Positions 1 to 8,212 of a stretch of 64,000 nucleotides of DNA are shown here, piece after piece (position 1 is the first letter of the stretch; every line of letters begins with the position of its first letter). The position numbers and the translations under genes are program-made. The stretch is taken from contig NZ_LT906438.1 of the NCBI RefSeq assembly GCF_900186955.1, positions 930,001-994,000 of the forward strand. Direction: 5' to 3'. The DNA comes from Bacillus pumilus (lineage in GTDB: Bacteria > Bacillota > Bacilli > Bacillales > Bacillaceae). The notes beneath the pieces were generated by a model. The model was not told where the DNA came from, searched no databases, and was given only the letters and a program-made list of their open reading frames with translations.

Positions 1-1
1 T

Positions 2-283
2 TGGAACGTATTGATTGGGGCCGCTGTCTTATGCAATGCCACTGCGCTCTTTTATGTAGTAGGTATTTTACTTCCGCTTGATCGGAACAATCCTTACACA
101 GGCATTTTTTCATTTGGAGCACTTATTTTACTCATGATTCCGATTGTTTTTATTGGAAACTATGTCATAGGGGAGTCGAGTCAAACGCTTCAGTGGCTGC
201 TTGTAGCTGCATTTGAAGGTCTGCTCATCTTTGCCATATACAAAGGTTTTTCATGGAGGTATTCACATGATTCAACTTCTTAA
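2..283 (+). CDS. C-terminal fragment of a membrane protein, probably ABC-2-type permease
   Basis: The reading frame is open to the left edge, so the start lies outside the window. The visible 93 residues contain about three hydrophobic segments and end in a short polar tail, as in the last helices of an ABC-2-type permease. The stop lies inside the next gene (17-bp overlap), so the two are translationally coupled in one operon. The permease label is an inference from hydrophobicity and from the neighbouring PqqD/M50 protein. I see no diagnostic motif in this fragment and any polytopic protein remains possible. Confidence 0.5.
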   Translation, partial: WNVLIGAAVLCNATALFYVVGILLPLDRNNPYTGIFSFGALILLMIPIVFIGNYVIGESSQTLQWLLVAAFEGLLIFAIYKGFSWRYSHDSTS

Positions 284-1172
284 CAATAAGCTAAAGATTG
301 AGCGGGTACCGGCTTTCGCGCCGTATGTGACCTTACAAAAGAGGCATCTCACGGATACGCAGTATGGAAGCACACTCCCGATTAATGAAAGTGCCTATCA
401 TATGTTAACGAAAGTAGATGGCAAAAGGACAGAAGCGAGTATTACCACAGAGCTCGCCGATTTGTTTCAGGTCGATGAGTCTGTGATTTCTCGTGACTTT
501 TATCAACTGATAATGGGGTTGAATCAGCACCACTTACTGTCTATTCATTATCAATCACCATATCGGATTGTGACAGCCTGCTGTCAATTTTTCAAGCAGT
601 ATCAAGTGAAAATGAAGGAACGATTTGATTGCACTGGTCACTCGTTCCTTCATATTTTTGGGACAGCATTACTCATGGTGACGCGTAAAATCATCTTTTT
701 CTGGATGCTATTTATGGTCATGGCAGGAATCGCTTTTTTATTCATTCCTGACCGGTCGATTGCAGCCATTGCGATTTATTTTACAATTATTTATTTTGGA
801 TTAATTACGGGAACGGCCTTACATGAGGCAGCACATGGCTATACGCATCGGAAATTTGCGGGACGGGATGGTCCACAAGGTTTTTTTGCAAGTGATATGA
901 TGTCAGTGAAATTTGTGAGACCGGTATTAGATCCGTTTCAGAAAAAGCAGGTATGGATTACCCTGCTTGGGCCGCTTGTCCCAGGTGTGATCGGAGCAGC
1001 AGGGATCATTGTGACCGTATTATGTCTAAAAGAAAATCCAATTTCAACAGGTTTCTTTATTTTTTCAATCACGTATTTTATTCAATTACTCTATCTTCTT
1101 CCATTTATGGGGGATGGTAAATCCATTATGAAGCAGCTATTGCTTGGGGGAATGGGAGGACAACGATCATGA
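267..1172 (+). CDS. PqqD-like domain fused to M50-type membrane metalloprotease
   Basis: 301 residues. I chose the ATG at 267 because GGAGGT lies six bases upstream; an in-frame ATG at 213 has no ribosome binding site. Residues about 20-95 resemble a PqqD-like / RiPP-recognition fold: the pattern 'INESAYHMLTKVDGKRT' is followed by a helical 'VDES' segment, as in PqqD proteins. Four to five membrane helices follow, with a zinc-protease motif HEAAH at residues 186-190 and a later GDGK motif that could supply the third ligand. This layout matches membrane proteases of the YydH/M50 type found in peptide-modification operons. It overlaps the permease-like gene before it and the small membrane gene after it by ATGA. 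The substrate is unknown and no precursor peptide is visible. Confidence 0.7.
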   Translation: MIQLLNNKLKIERVPAFAPYVTLQKRHLTDTQYGSTLPINESAYHMLTKVDGKRTEASITTELADLFQVDESVISRDFYQLIMGLNQHHLLSIHYQSPYRIVTACCQFFKQYQVKMKERFDCTGHSFLHIFGTALLMVTRKIIFFWMLFMVMAGIAFLFIPDRSIAAIAIYFTIIYFGLITGTALHEAAHGYTHRKFAGRDGPQGFFASDMMSVKFVRPVLDPFQKKQVWITLLGPLVPGVIGAAGIIVTVLCLKENPISTGFFIFSITYFIQLLYLLPFMGDGKSIMKQLLLGGMGGQRS

Positions 1173-1450
1173 ACGTACAGGCGATGAAACAAGGTGCTAT
1201 TGTTGGTGGTTTTCTGGGGTTTTTAGGCTTTCCGATGCTGACAATCGGCATATTATTCTATCATTTATTTCAATCAAAAACGAATGATGCTTTATTATTT
1301 AACAGTCTCGCTTTTGAGATGGAAGGTTCATCCGCATTTACTTTTCAAATCAAGCCAAACTTTTTTATTTATATGATTGTGATTTTTGCCGCGAGTTTTC
1401 TCATTGTGGCTATCTTATCAGCCATGAAGCAGAAAAAAGCGAAAGGTTAG
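1169..1450 (+). CDS. Small two-helix membrane protein, last gene of the PqqD/M50 operon
   Basis: 93 residues starting at an ATGA overlap with the protease gene, so it is translationally coupled. It has two hydrophobic segments (about residues 10-32 and 65-85) separated by a polar loop and ends in a lysine-rich tail. I recognise no family. A palindromic terminator covers its stop codon, which marks the end of the operon. In peptide-modification clusters a small membrane protein in last position is often an immunity or export accessory, but here that is only a guess from context. Confidence 0.6.
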   Translation: MNVQAMKQGAIVGGFLGFLGFPMLTIGILFYHLFQSKTNDALLFNSLAFEMEGSSAFTFQIKPNFFIYMIVIFAASFLIVAILSAMKQKKAKG

Positions 1451-1475
1451 GAGAATTCTCCTAATCTTTTTTTTG
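1447..1475 (+). terminator. Rho-independent terminator of the PqqD/M50 operon
   Basis: A perfect 18-base palindrome (TTAGGAGAA/TTCTCCTAA, 1447-1464) is followed by a T-rich run. The stem starts inside the stop codon of the small membrane gene. Confidence 0.85.
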
Positions 1476-1501
1476 TATGTCCAACCAAATTTTAGTATAA
1501 T
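1473..1501 (+). promoter_or_regulatory. SigA-type promoter of the lipoprotein gene
   Basis: TTGTAT (1473-1478), 17-base spacer, TATAAT (1496-1501), about 30 bases before the start codon. It overlaps the tail of the preceding terminator. Confidence 0.65.
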
Positions 1502-1531
1502 AGAAAATAAAAAACATCAAAGGGGATCTCA

Positions 1532-2188
1532 ATGTTAAAAAAATGGAGTGTTCTTATATTCACTGTTTTTCTATTAGCAGGATGCGGTGAGAAGGCTGAA
1601 GAAACCACGCAAACCGAGAAGACGGTATCGACAATAAACACGGAGTCTGCTACTAAGAAGCAAGTAACCATCGAACAAATGAAACTGACAAAAAAAGAAA
1701 AAAACTTACTAGAAGCATCAACCACTAATGAAATGGTCGCTTTGACAATAAAAGGATTAACGAAGAAGGATAAGAGTATTACGTTTATCGGGAGTCATTA
1801 TAAAAATGGCCGATTAGCTAATAAGGAAGCGTCATCTGCCACCTTTACTTTACATCAGGATGGAACCGACCAAACGATGAATGTGCTCTTACAATTAAGG
1901 CATGAGAAAGATACATATGAATCACAATTTAGTATGTGGTCAGACAACAAGAACGAGGGAATGACGAAAGCAACAGCAAGCTTTCCGTTCAAAGTAAGTG
2001 ACTATGTTTTTTCTGCACAATCTGAAACTGTCAAAGTCTCTTCTGGAGGAAAGGCACTGATTGCGTATACAGCGGCAATGGGGAAAGACGGAAATTCACC
2101 AATGCTTGAAGAGATTGAGAAAAATCCTAAGCAAGCGCTGAAGAATAAGTCACATGCCTACTTATTTTACATCCAGCTCGATAAATAA
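1532..2188 (+). CDS. Predicted lipoprotein of unknown function
   Basis: 218 residues. The N-terminus is a lipoprotein signal: a short KK basic stretch, a hydrophobic run and a lipobox LAGC at about residues 15-18, so the mature protein should be anchored by Cys18 on the outer face of the membrane. A low-complexity Thr/Glu/Lys linker (about 20-60) leads to a globular part with alternating polar and hydrophobic residues, as in a beta-rich domain. The start has AAGGGGA upstream and its own promoter, and the gene stands alone before the tRNA. I do not recognise the family. Confidence 0.75.
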   Translation: MLKKWSVLIFTVFLLAGCGEKAEETTQTEKTVSTINTESATKKQVTIEQMKLTKKEKNLLEASTTNEMVALTIKGLTKKDKSITFIGSHYKNGRLANKEASSATFTLHQDGTDQTMNVLLQLRHEKDTYESQFSMWSDNKNEGMTKATASFPFKVSDYVFSAQSETVKVSSGGKALIAYTAAMGKDGNSPMLEEIEKNPKQALKNKSHAYLFYIQLDK

Positions 2189-2245
2189 CTATCGTAATAT
2201 ATACGGAGAATATGAAGTTTTTTGACGAAAAATCTTCATATTCTC

Positions 2246-2274
2246 TTGACGAATTGTTTAGGAAGTTGTAACAT
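2246..2274 (+). promoter_or_regulatory. Promoter of the tRNA-Gly gene
   Basis: TTGACG (2246-2251), 17-base spacer, TAACAT (2269-2274); an overlapping CATAAT at 2272-2277 would need a 20-base spacer. It lies about 40 bases before the tRNA. Confidence 0.5.
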
Positions 2275-2315
2275 AATAAAGGTCAACGCGATGACGTTGC
2301 TTTTGAAAAATTGAT

Positions 2316-2389
2316 GCGGGTGTAGTTTAGTGGTAAAACCTCAGCCTTCCAAGCTGATGTCGTGAGTTCGATTCTCATCACCCGCTCCA
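2316..2389 (+). tRNA. tRNA-Gly, anticodon TCC
   Basis: A 74-base cloverleaf. The acceptor stem GCGGGTG/CACCCGC is perfect, the discriminator is T, and CCA is encoded at 2387-2389. The D arm contains TAGTTTAGTGGTA, the anticodon loop reads CTTCCAA (anticodon TCC, reading GGA/GGG) on a perfect TCAGC/GCTGA stem, and the T loop is GTTCGATTC. It is a single tRNA outside any rRNA operon. Confidence 0.97.
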
Positions 2390-2408
2390 ATACATAATTT
2401 TTGTTAAT

Positions 2409-2453
2409 AACGCAGTATTTCGTTTCTTAGATAAACGAAGTGTTGCGTTTTTT
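2409..2453 (+). terminator. Terminator after tRNA-Gly
   Basis: Outer arms AACGCA (2409-2414) and TGCGTT (2443-2448) with an inner CGTTT/AAACG stem, followed by a T run. Confidence 0.8.
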
Positions 2454-2472
2454 ATTATGTCAGTATAATGTG

Positions 2473-2502
2473 AAAAAGCACTGTCAAGCTACAGTGCTTT
2501 TT
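2473..2502 (-). terminator. Terminator of the 198-residue gene
   Basis: 12-bp arms AAAAAGCACTGT/ACAGTGCTTTTT around a 6-base loop. The stem reaches into the stop codon of the gene at 2489-3085. Its symmetry allows it to work in both directions. Confidence 0.85.
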
Positions 2503-3085
2503 CAATAAATTCATATTTACTTTCTCCACCATGTATTTGTACAAACATCTTCGTCAAGGATTGGATGAGAGCTTCACTCTTTTCCCGGGAAATAGATGGC
2601 GGAAACAGAATGATTTGCAGAATGTTTTTTGTGTCTTGAGAAATGTGTGCTTTACTTGGTTGAGAAAATAATCCCTTAAGTCCTGCGTTGTCCTGCCATT
2701 CAATGTAACCACTCTCATGTTTTGCTAGTGAAAGCGGCTCTTCTATGCGATCAGCATCGAATGTCAGGATAGGCAAGAAATATTTTAAAGAGAAAAAGAT
2801 CGACAAATCCTGTACGGAATTGGTCGAGTCTATAAATTGTTCCTTTTGGATATCAGCAAGAATTGGCAGGAAAGGAACGTCTTTTAAAAGGTCCGTCCAT
2901 TCTTTGATGGCTGGTACTTCTTCTAAGACTTTATCTTCGTATTCAAAGAATAAAGATTCTTGAAACAGGCGTAGCCGGCCTTTTAACATTTGAGGGGATG
3001 TGCCAACTTCAATATGCGAATATTCAATCTGTCCAACATGGATAGACGGGTTGTCAGGATGAGAAATTTCCATATGTATCTTCAC
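2489..3085 (-). CDS. Hypothetical cytoplasmic protein
   Basis: 198 residues with no signal peptide or membrane helix. The sequence is mixed and acidic, with no motif I recognise. It is transcribed on its own, away from queG, and ends in a strong terminator that overlaps its stop codon. Codon use and base composition look like the neighbours, so it appears to be a genuine chromosomal gene. I cannot assign a function. Confidence 0.7.
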   Translation of the reverse strand: MKIHMEISHPDNPSIHVGQIEYSHIEVGTSPQMLKGRLRLFQESLFFEYEDKVLEEVPAIKEWTDLLKDVPFLPILADIQKEQFIDSTNSVQDLSIFFSLKYFLPILTFDADRIEEPLSLAKHESGYIEWQDNAGLKGLFSQPSKAHISQDTKNILQIILFPPSISREKSEALIQSLTKMFVQIHGGESKYEFIEKAL

Positions 3086-3165
3086 AGTGACTCACTCCAA
3101 TCGGTCATGATACACTCGTATTATACTGAAAACAACAGAAGAAACAAAGAAAGGAGGTTTGCAAG

Positions 3166-4317
3166 GTGATTCATGTTGGAGAATTAAAAGAAGAATTGAT
3201 TCAATATGCGAAAGAAATTGGTGTCGATAAAATCCGATTTGCAAGTGCTGATACATTTGATTCATTAAAAGACCGCCTCATCTTACATGAATCGTTAGGG
3301 TATTTGTCAGGCTTTGAAGAGCCTGATATCGAAAAACGAACAAACCCTTCTTTGCTGCTTCCGAAGGCCAAATCAATTGTTGCGATAGCGCTCGCGTATC
3401 CTTCCAAAATGAAAGATGCTCCTCGAAGTACAAAGGATGCAAGAAGAGGGATCTTTTGCCGTGCTTCTTGGGGAACAGACTATCATGTTGTGCTGAAAAA
3501 AAAGCTCGATATGCTCGAGGAATTCTTGCGAAGCAAACATGTCGATATACGAACAAAATCAATGGTGGATACAGGGGAGCTGTCCGATCGTGCAGTAGCG
3601 GAACGTGCTGGCATAGGTTTTAGTGCGAAGAACTGTATGATTATCACGCCAGAGTTTGGGTCTTACGTGTATTTGGCTGAAATGATCACAAATGTCCCAT
3701 TTGAACCGGATGAAAAAATTGAAGACCAGTGCGGAACGTGTAATAAATGTGTTGATTCGTGTCCAACTGGTGCACTTGTAAATCCAGGACAGCTGAATTC
3801 CCAGCGATGTATTTCCTTTTTAACGCAAACGAAAGGATTTTTGCCTGACGAGTTTCGTTCGAAAATAGGAAATCGTTTATATGGGTGTGATACGTGCCAA
3901 ATTGTCTGCCCGATCAATAAAGGGAAGGACTTTCACCTGCATCCTGAAATGGAGCCGGACCCTGAAATTGCGAAGCCGCTCTTAAAGCCGCTTCTTACGA
4001 TCAGTAATCGTGAGTTTAAGGAAAAATACGGTCATGTTTCAGGTTCATGGCGGGGGAAAAAGCCAATTCAGCGAAATGCGATTTTGGCACTTGCTCACTT
4101 TAAAGATACATCTGCCTTACCCGTGTTGATTGATTTGATGCACAAGGATCCAAGGCCTGTTATTCGAGGCACGGCTGCTTGGGCAATTGGGAAAATTGGC
4201 GACGAGCAGCTACTCCCAGAGCTGGAAAAAGCCCTTGAGCGGGAAAGTGATGAGGAAGCGAGACAAGAAATTGTCAAAGGGATTGAGTTTTTACAGACAC
4301 CTTTAAATACTAAATAA
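3166..4317 (+). CDS. queG: Epoxyqueuosine reductase QueG
   Basis: 383 residues; GTG start with AAAGGAGG upstream. QueG is the cobalamin-dependent iron-sulfur enzyme that performs the last step of queuosine synthesis in tRNA, reducing epoxyqueuosine to queuosine. The ferredoxin-like part shows the two 4Fe-4S motifs CGTCNKCVDSCP (about residue 190) and CDTCQIVCP (about 243). The C-terminal 100 residues hold a HEAT/PBS-lyase-like helical repeat, which is usual in the family. It corresponds to B. subtilis yhbA and is followed by yhbB and trmL on the same strand, so two of the three genes act on the tRNA anticodon. Confidence 0.95.
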   Translation: MIHVGELKEELIQYAKEIGVDKIRFASADTFDSLKDRLILHESLGYLSGFEEPDIEKRTNPSLLLPKAKSIVAIALAYPSKMKDAPRSTKDARRGIFCRASWGTDYHVVLKKKLDMLEEFLRSKHVDIRTKSMVDTGELSDRAVAERAGIGFSAKNCMIITPEFGSYVYLAEMITNVPFEPDEKIEDQCGTCNKCVDSCPTGALVNPGQLNSQRCISFLTQTKGFLPDEFRSKIGNRLYGCDTCQIVCPINKGKDFHLHPEMEPDPEIAKPLLKPLLTISNREFKEKYGHVSGSWRGKKPIQRNAILALAHFKDTSALPVLIDLMHKDPRPVIRGTAAWAIGKIGDEQLLPELEKALERESDEEARQEIVKGIEFLQTPLNTK

Positions 4318-4378
4318 CATCTCTGTGAACATAGAATGAACCAAACAGAGATTTTAAAAAAAGTTTGGTGGTGTCTGT

Positions 4379-5281
4379 GTGAAACAATTATTAGAGCAAA
4401 CATTAGAAGACAGGCTTGGTTATTTATTAAATGGAAGTGCAATCAAACAGCCGCAGCTCATGTCTGATGTGGAAGCAGTCGAACGGAAAAAAGAGCTTTT
4501 TGCTAGAAGACAGGTGGAGATTGTCAAGGCGAAGGCGAAAGCAACACTCCTAGATTCAACGATTCAGGATGATGGGGCTCAGCATGTGCAGTATCTTGCT
4601 CATCTCACTTATGTATGCAAGGATGTAGACGATTCTTTTTATTTAGAGGAACAAGTAGAAAAAAGAGAAGCGTTCCTTTACAACGACATGCTTGTGAAAG
4701 ATCGGATAATGCTAGAAAAGCGGCAAATGGAAGAGCAGGTGGATGAGCGCTTTCAGACCGAAGAACAGTTTGGGAGAGCCTTTCACTATGACCGGCGGGC
4801 AGCCGTACAATATGCGGAGACGTACTGGAATAAACGAAATCCCGCCTATAAAAACTTCGATGATAACTGCACAAATTTTATTTCACAATGCTTGAAGGCA
4901 GGGAATGCGCCAACGAGAGGGTATCCGAACCGCGGATCTGGCTGGTGGGTGCGGCCGCATACGTGGAGCTATAGCTGGACGGTGGCTCATTCGATGAAAA
5001 ATTATTTAGCGAATTCGAAAGCGGGTTTAAGAGCAAAGAAACTCAAGGAAGCGCAGGAGCTTCAAATTGGTGATGTCATTTGCTACGATTTTGAGGGAGA
5101 TGGTAGGTATAATCATACAACCATTGTCGTCGATCACGATAAAGGCGGAATGCCTCTTGTGAATGCTCAGACATATGACAGCCGAATGCGTTATTGGTCG
5201 TATGAGGATTCGACCGCCTATACACCAGCTATTCGTTATACGTTTTTTCACATTTTGGACGATGCCGCGAAGGATAGTTAA
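4379..5281 (+). CDS. yhbB: Putative amidase-domain protein YhbB
   Basis: 300 residues; GTG start, weak ribosome binding site. The N-terminal half (about 1-140) is charged and helical. The C-terminal half matches the putative amidase domain of the Amidase_6 type: 'YAETYWNKRNPAY', then 'DDNCTNFISQCL' containing the likely catalytic cysteine (about residue 164), a Trp-rich 'GSGWW' stretch and 'NHTTIVVDH' with the likely catalytic histidine. There is no signal peptide, so a cytoplasmic or spore-compartment role is more likely than wall hydrolysis from outside. It lies between queG and trmL as in B. subtilis. Its substrate is unknown. Confidence 0.85.
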   Translation: MKQLLEQTLEDRLGYLLNGSAIKQPQLMSDVEAVERKKELFARRQVEIVKAKAKATLLDSTIQDDGAQHVQYLAHLTYVCKDVDDSFYLEEQVEKREAFLYNDMLVKDRIMLEKRQMEEQVDERFQTEEQFGRAFHYDRRAAVQYAETYWNKRNPAYKNFDDNCTNFISQCLKAGNAPTRGYPNRGSGWWVRPHTWSYSWTVAHSMKNYLANSKAGLRAKKLKEAQELQIGDVICYDFEGDGRYNHTTIVVDHDKGGMPLVNAQTYDSRMRYWSYEDSTAYTPAIRYTFFHILDDAAKDS

Positions 5282-5324
5282 TGGTATAATGTTGAGCGGA
5301 AAAGAAAATTAGAGGTGAACTTTT

Positions 5325-5798
5325 TTGGGACTTCATGTCGTTTTATATCAACCAGAGATTCCAGCTAATACTGGAAATATTGCGCGTACATGTGCAGCAA
5401 CAAATACAACCCTTCATCTGATTCGTCCGCTTGGTTTTTCGACAGATGATAAAATGCTGAAGCGTGCAGGACTCGATTATTGGAAATATGCCAATGTCGT
5501 CTATCATGACTCGCTTGATGAATTGTTTGAGGCTCATCCGAAGGGACAATTCTTCTATATCACAAAATTTGGCCAAAAGCCGCATACGACATTTGATTAC
5601 TCTCAGTTAGATGAAGATTACTTCTTCGTTTTTGGCAGAGAGACAAGTGGATTGCCGAAAGATTTGATCGAGCGGAATATGGACCGCTGCCTTCGTTTAC
5701 CGATGACAGAACATGTTCGTTCTCTGAATCTATCGAATACGGCAGCAATTCTTGTGTATGAGGCACTTCGACAGCAGCAATATCGAGATCTGATATAA
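5325..5798 (+). CDS. trmL: tRNA (cytidine/uridine-34 2'-O)-methyltransferase TrmL
   Basis: 157 residues; TTG start seven bases after GAGGTG. It is a SPOUT-class methyltransferase that methylates the ribose of the wobble nucleotide in tRNA-Leu isoacceptors. Visible family motifs are 'NTGNIARTCAAT' near the N-terminus, 'FGRETSGLP' (about 104-112) and 'RSLNLSNTAAILVYEALRQ' at the C-terminus, which form the knotted SAM site. The gene is also known as cspR or yibK. A terminator follows at once. Confidence 0.95.
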   Translation: MGLHVVLYQPEIPANTGNIARTCAATNTTLHLIRPLGFSTDDKMLKRAGLDYWKYANVVYHDSLDELFEAHPKGQFFYITKFGQKPHTTFDYSQLDEDYFFVFGRETSGLPKDLIERNMDRCLRLPMTEHVRSLNLSNTAAILVYEALRQQQYRDLI

Positions 5799-5808
5799 GG
5801 TCAAGAAG

Positions 5809-5838
5809 AAAGCTGGGATACCAATCTCGGCTTTTTTT
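5809..5838 (+). terminator. Terminator of trmL
   Basis: 11-bp stem AAAGCTGGGAT/ATCTCGGCTTT with two G-T pairs, followed by a T run. Confidence 0.8.
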
Positions 5839-5943
5839 ATATGAGATAAGGAACAAAATATGATTTGTTCAGTCTATTTTTTGACATATTGAAAAAATCG
5901 AAACACAGTGAATAAGCAGGTGCTAAAAACAACGAACTAAATG

Positions 5944-5979
5944 AAAAAAGGATGTTCCGTTCATGGAACATCCTTTTTT
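5944..5979 (-). terminator. Terminator of the 28-residue membrane peptide gene
   Basis: 15-bp perfect arms AAAAAAGGATGTTCC (5944-5958) and its complement (5965-5979) around a 6-base loop. It directly abuts the stop codon of the small gene at 5980, which supports that gene. It could work on both strands. Confidence 0.85.
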
Positions 5980-6066
5980 TCATTTACCAGGCTTGCCTTC
6001 GTAGCCAGCTGTGAAAATGGATACTAAAAACGTAATGATGACGCCCATCATAATGACCGTTCTCAT
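5980..6066 (-). CDS. 28-residue single-helix membrane peptide
   Basis: A small ORF with ATG at 6064-6066, preceded by GGGGGA, ending at TGA next to a perfect terminator. The peptide starts MRTVIMMGVIITF and has one hydrophobic helix over about residues 4-21, ending in a charged GYEGKPGK tail. Start, ribosome binding site, stop and terminator are all in place within 120 bases. I recognise no family and claim no function; small Bacillus peptides of this shape are often expressed in the spore or under stress. Confidence 0.65.
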   Translation of the reverse strand: MRTVIMMGVIITFLVSIFTAGYEGKPGK

Positions 6067-6136
6067 ATAAGCTCCCCCTTATCCCTTTGTTTCTATCGCT
6101 GCCTGTTTCATATGATGTGAAGTTCGCCTTGAAAAG

Positions 6137-6168
6137 CAGGAGAAGAAGATCATTTTTCTCCTGTTTTT
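6137..6168 (+). terminator. Isolated Rho-independent terminator upstream of prkA
   Basis: Stem CAGGAGAA (6137-6144) / TTCTCCTG (6156-6163) followed by five T. No gene on the + strand ends just before it, so it may end read-through or a short transcript. The rest of the 6067-6316 gap holds the prkA promoter region, in which I call no specific sigma site. Confidence 0.6.
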
Positions 6169-6316
6169 CCTTTATTATGAAGGGTCTTGCGGATGGTTGT
6201 CAATTCAGTTTGCCAATTCGTCATTTTGAAGAACGAAAGCATGTAATAGGACGCCTCCGCATAGATTGTAAAACAGTATCTGATTACTTGCTTCAATCTT
6301 GAAAGAGGAGGTTCAT

Positions 6317-8212
6317 ATGGATATTTTAAAGAAAATTGAACAGCACAGAGAAGAAGAGCAGCGTCTTAAATGGGAAGGCACATTTGGCGAGTATTTAGAC
6401 ATTATAAAGGAAAATCCACTTGTCGCTCAATCTGCTCATTCTCGCGTTTATCATATGATTAAAGACAGCGGGATTGAAGAGGAGAATGGGGTCAGAACGT
6501 ACAAATTTTTTGATCAGGAGCTTTTTGGATTAGAGGAATCATTGGAAAGATTAGTGGAGGAATATTTTCACCCTGCTGCCAAGCGCCTCGATGTGAGGAA
6601 GCGTATTTTGTTATTGATGGGACCAGTGAGCGGGGGGAAATCTACGCTTGTTACTAGGCTGAAAAGAGGACTAGAGGAATATTCACTGACAGATCATGGC
6701 GCAGTCTATGCGATCAAAGGCTGCCCGATGCATGAAGATCCGCTTCATCTTATTCCGCAAAATCTGCGGGAGGATTTTTATAGAGAATATGGCATTCGTG
6801 TGCAGGGGAATTTGTCCCCTCTGAATATGATGAGGCTGGAAGAGGAATATGGCGGACGAATTGAGGATGTAAGGGTTGAACGGATCTTCTTCTCAGAGGA
6901 TAAACGGACCGGTATTGGTACCTTTAGTCCGTCTGATCCGAAATCTCAGGACATTGCTGATTTAACAGGAAGCATCGATTTTTCAACCATTGCTGAATTT
7001 GGATCAGAGTCAGATCCAAGGGCCTACCGCTTTGATGGAGAACTCAATAAAGCAAACCGAGGGATGATGGAGTTTCAGGAGATGTTAAAGTGTGATGAGA
7101 AGTTTCTATGGCATCTTCTGTCATTAACGCAGGAAGGAAATTTTAAAGCAGGCCGTTTTGCCTTGATTAGTGCAGATGAATTGATCGTTGCTCATACGAA
7201 TGAAACCGAGTACCGGTCGTTTATTTCAAATAAAAAGAACGAGGCCTTGCATTCAAGAATTATTGTGATGCCGATTCCTTATAACTTGAAGGTGACAGAG
7301 GAGGAACGCATTTATCATAAAATGATTTCAGAAAGTGATGTTTCTGATGTGCATATTGCCCCGCATACGCTGAAAGTAGCAGCGATGTTCTCCATTTTGA
7401 CAAGACTCAAAGAGCCGAAGCGTTCTGATATTGATTTGGTGAAAAAAATGCGTCTGTATGACGGAGAAAGTGTCGAAGGCTTCCAATCTGCTGATATTGA
7501 TGAGATGAAAAAGGAATTTCATGATGAAGGGATGAGCGGAATTGATCCGCGATATGTGATTAACCGCATTTCCTCCACTATTATCCGGAAGAATATGGAG
7601 TCGATCAATGCGCTGGATGTTCTTCGTTCGTTAAAAGAAGGACTCGATCAGCATCCGTCTATCTCAAGCGAGGACCGGGAGCGCTATTTGAATTTTATTT
7701 CTGTTGCGCGAAAAGAGTACGACGATATTGCCAAGAAGGAAGTACAAAAGGCATTTGTGTATTCCTATGAAGAGTCTGCGAAAACACTGATGGATAATTA
7801 CTTAGATAATGTCGAGGCGTATTGCAACAAAAACAAGCTGCGTGATCCGTTAACCGGTGAAGAAATGAATCCTGATGAAAAGCTTATGCGTTCAATTGAA
7901 GAGCAGATCGGAATTTCTGAAAATGCGAAAAAGGCATTTAGAGAAGAAATTCTGATTCGTATTTCGGCTTATGCGAGAAAGGGCAAACGCTTTGATTATA
8001 ATTCTCATGAGAGATTGCGTGAGGCGATTCAGAAGAAGCTGTTTGCTGATTTAAAAGATGTGGTGAAAATCACGACGTCAACGAAGACGCCGGATGAACA
8101 GCAGCTGAAGAAAGTGAATGAAGTAGTGGCTAGATTAATTGATGAACATGGCTATAATTCAACAAGTGCAAATGAACTTTTAAAATATGTAGGCAGTCTT
8201 CTCAATCGTTAA
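6317..8212 (+). CDS. prkA: Serine protein kinase / AAA+ protein PrkA
   Basis: 631 residues. The ATG at 6317 follows GAGGAGGT; an upstream in-frame ATG at 6299 would place that site inside the gene. PrkA proteins combine an AAA+ ATPase core with a C-terminal kinase-like region; in B. subtilis PrkA acts in sporulation (mother cell). The Walker A motif GPVSGGKS is at about residues 103-110, in the 'LLLMGPVSGGKSTL' context specific to this family. The length matches the usual 630. It is followed by yhbH, its conserved partner. Confidence 0.95.
   Translation: MDILKKIEQHREEEQRLKWEGTFGEYLDIIKENPLVAQSAHSRVYHMIKDSGIEEENGVRTYKFFDQELFGLEESLERLVEEYFHPAAKRLDVRKRILLLMGPVSGGKSTLVTRLKRGLEEYSLTDHGAVYAIKGCPMHEDPLHLIPQNLREDFYREYGIRVQGNLSPLNMMRLEEEYGGRIEDVRVERIFFSEDKRTGIGTFSPSDPKSQDIADLTGSIDFSTIAEFGSESDPRAYRFDGELNKANRGMMEFQEMLKCDEKFLWHLLSLTQEGNFKAGRFALISADELIVAHTNETEYRSFISNKKNEALHSRIIVMPIPYNLKVTEEERIYHKMISESDVSDVHIAPHTLKVAAMFSILTRLKEPKRSDIDLVKKMRLYDGESVEGFQSADIDEMKKEFHDEGMSGIDPRYVINRISSTIIRKNMESINALDVLRSLKEGLDQHPSISSEDRERYLNFISVARKEYDDIAKKEVQKAFVYSYEESAKTLMDNYLDNVEAYCNKNKLRDPLTGEEMNPDEKLMRSIEEQIGISENAKKAFREEILIRISAYARKGKRFDYNSHERLREAIQKKLFADLKDVVKITTSTKTPDEQQLKKVNEVVARLIDEHGYNSTSANELLKYVGSLLNR

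Noticed and set aside
6087..6302. 71-codon frame upstream of prkA
   Set aside because: No ribosome binding site, it contains the terminator hairpin at 6137-6168, and the composition is not protein-like.
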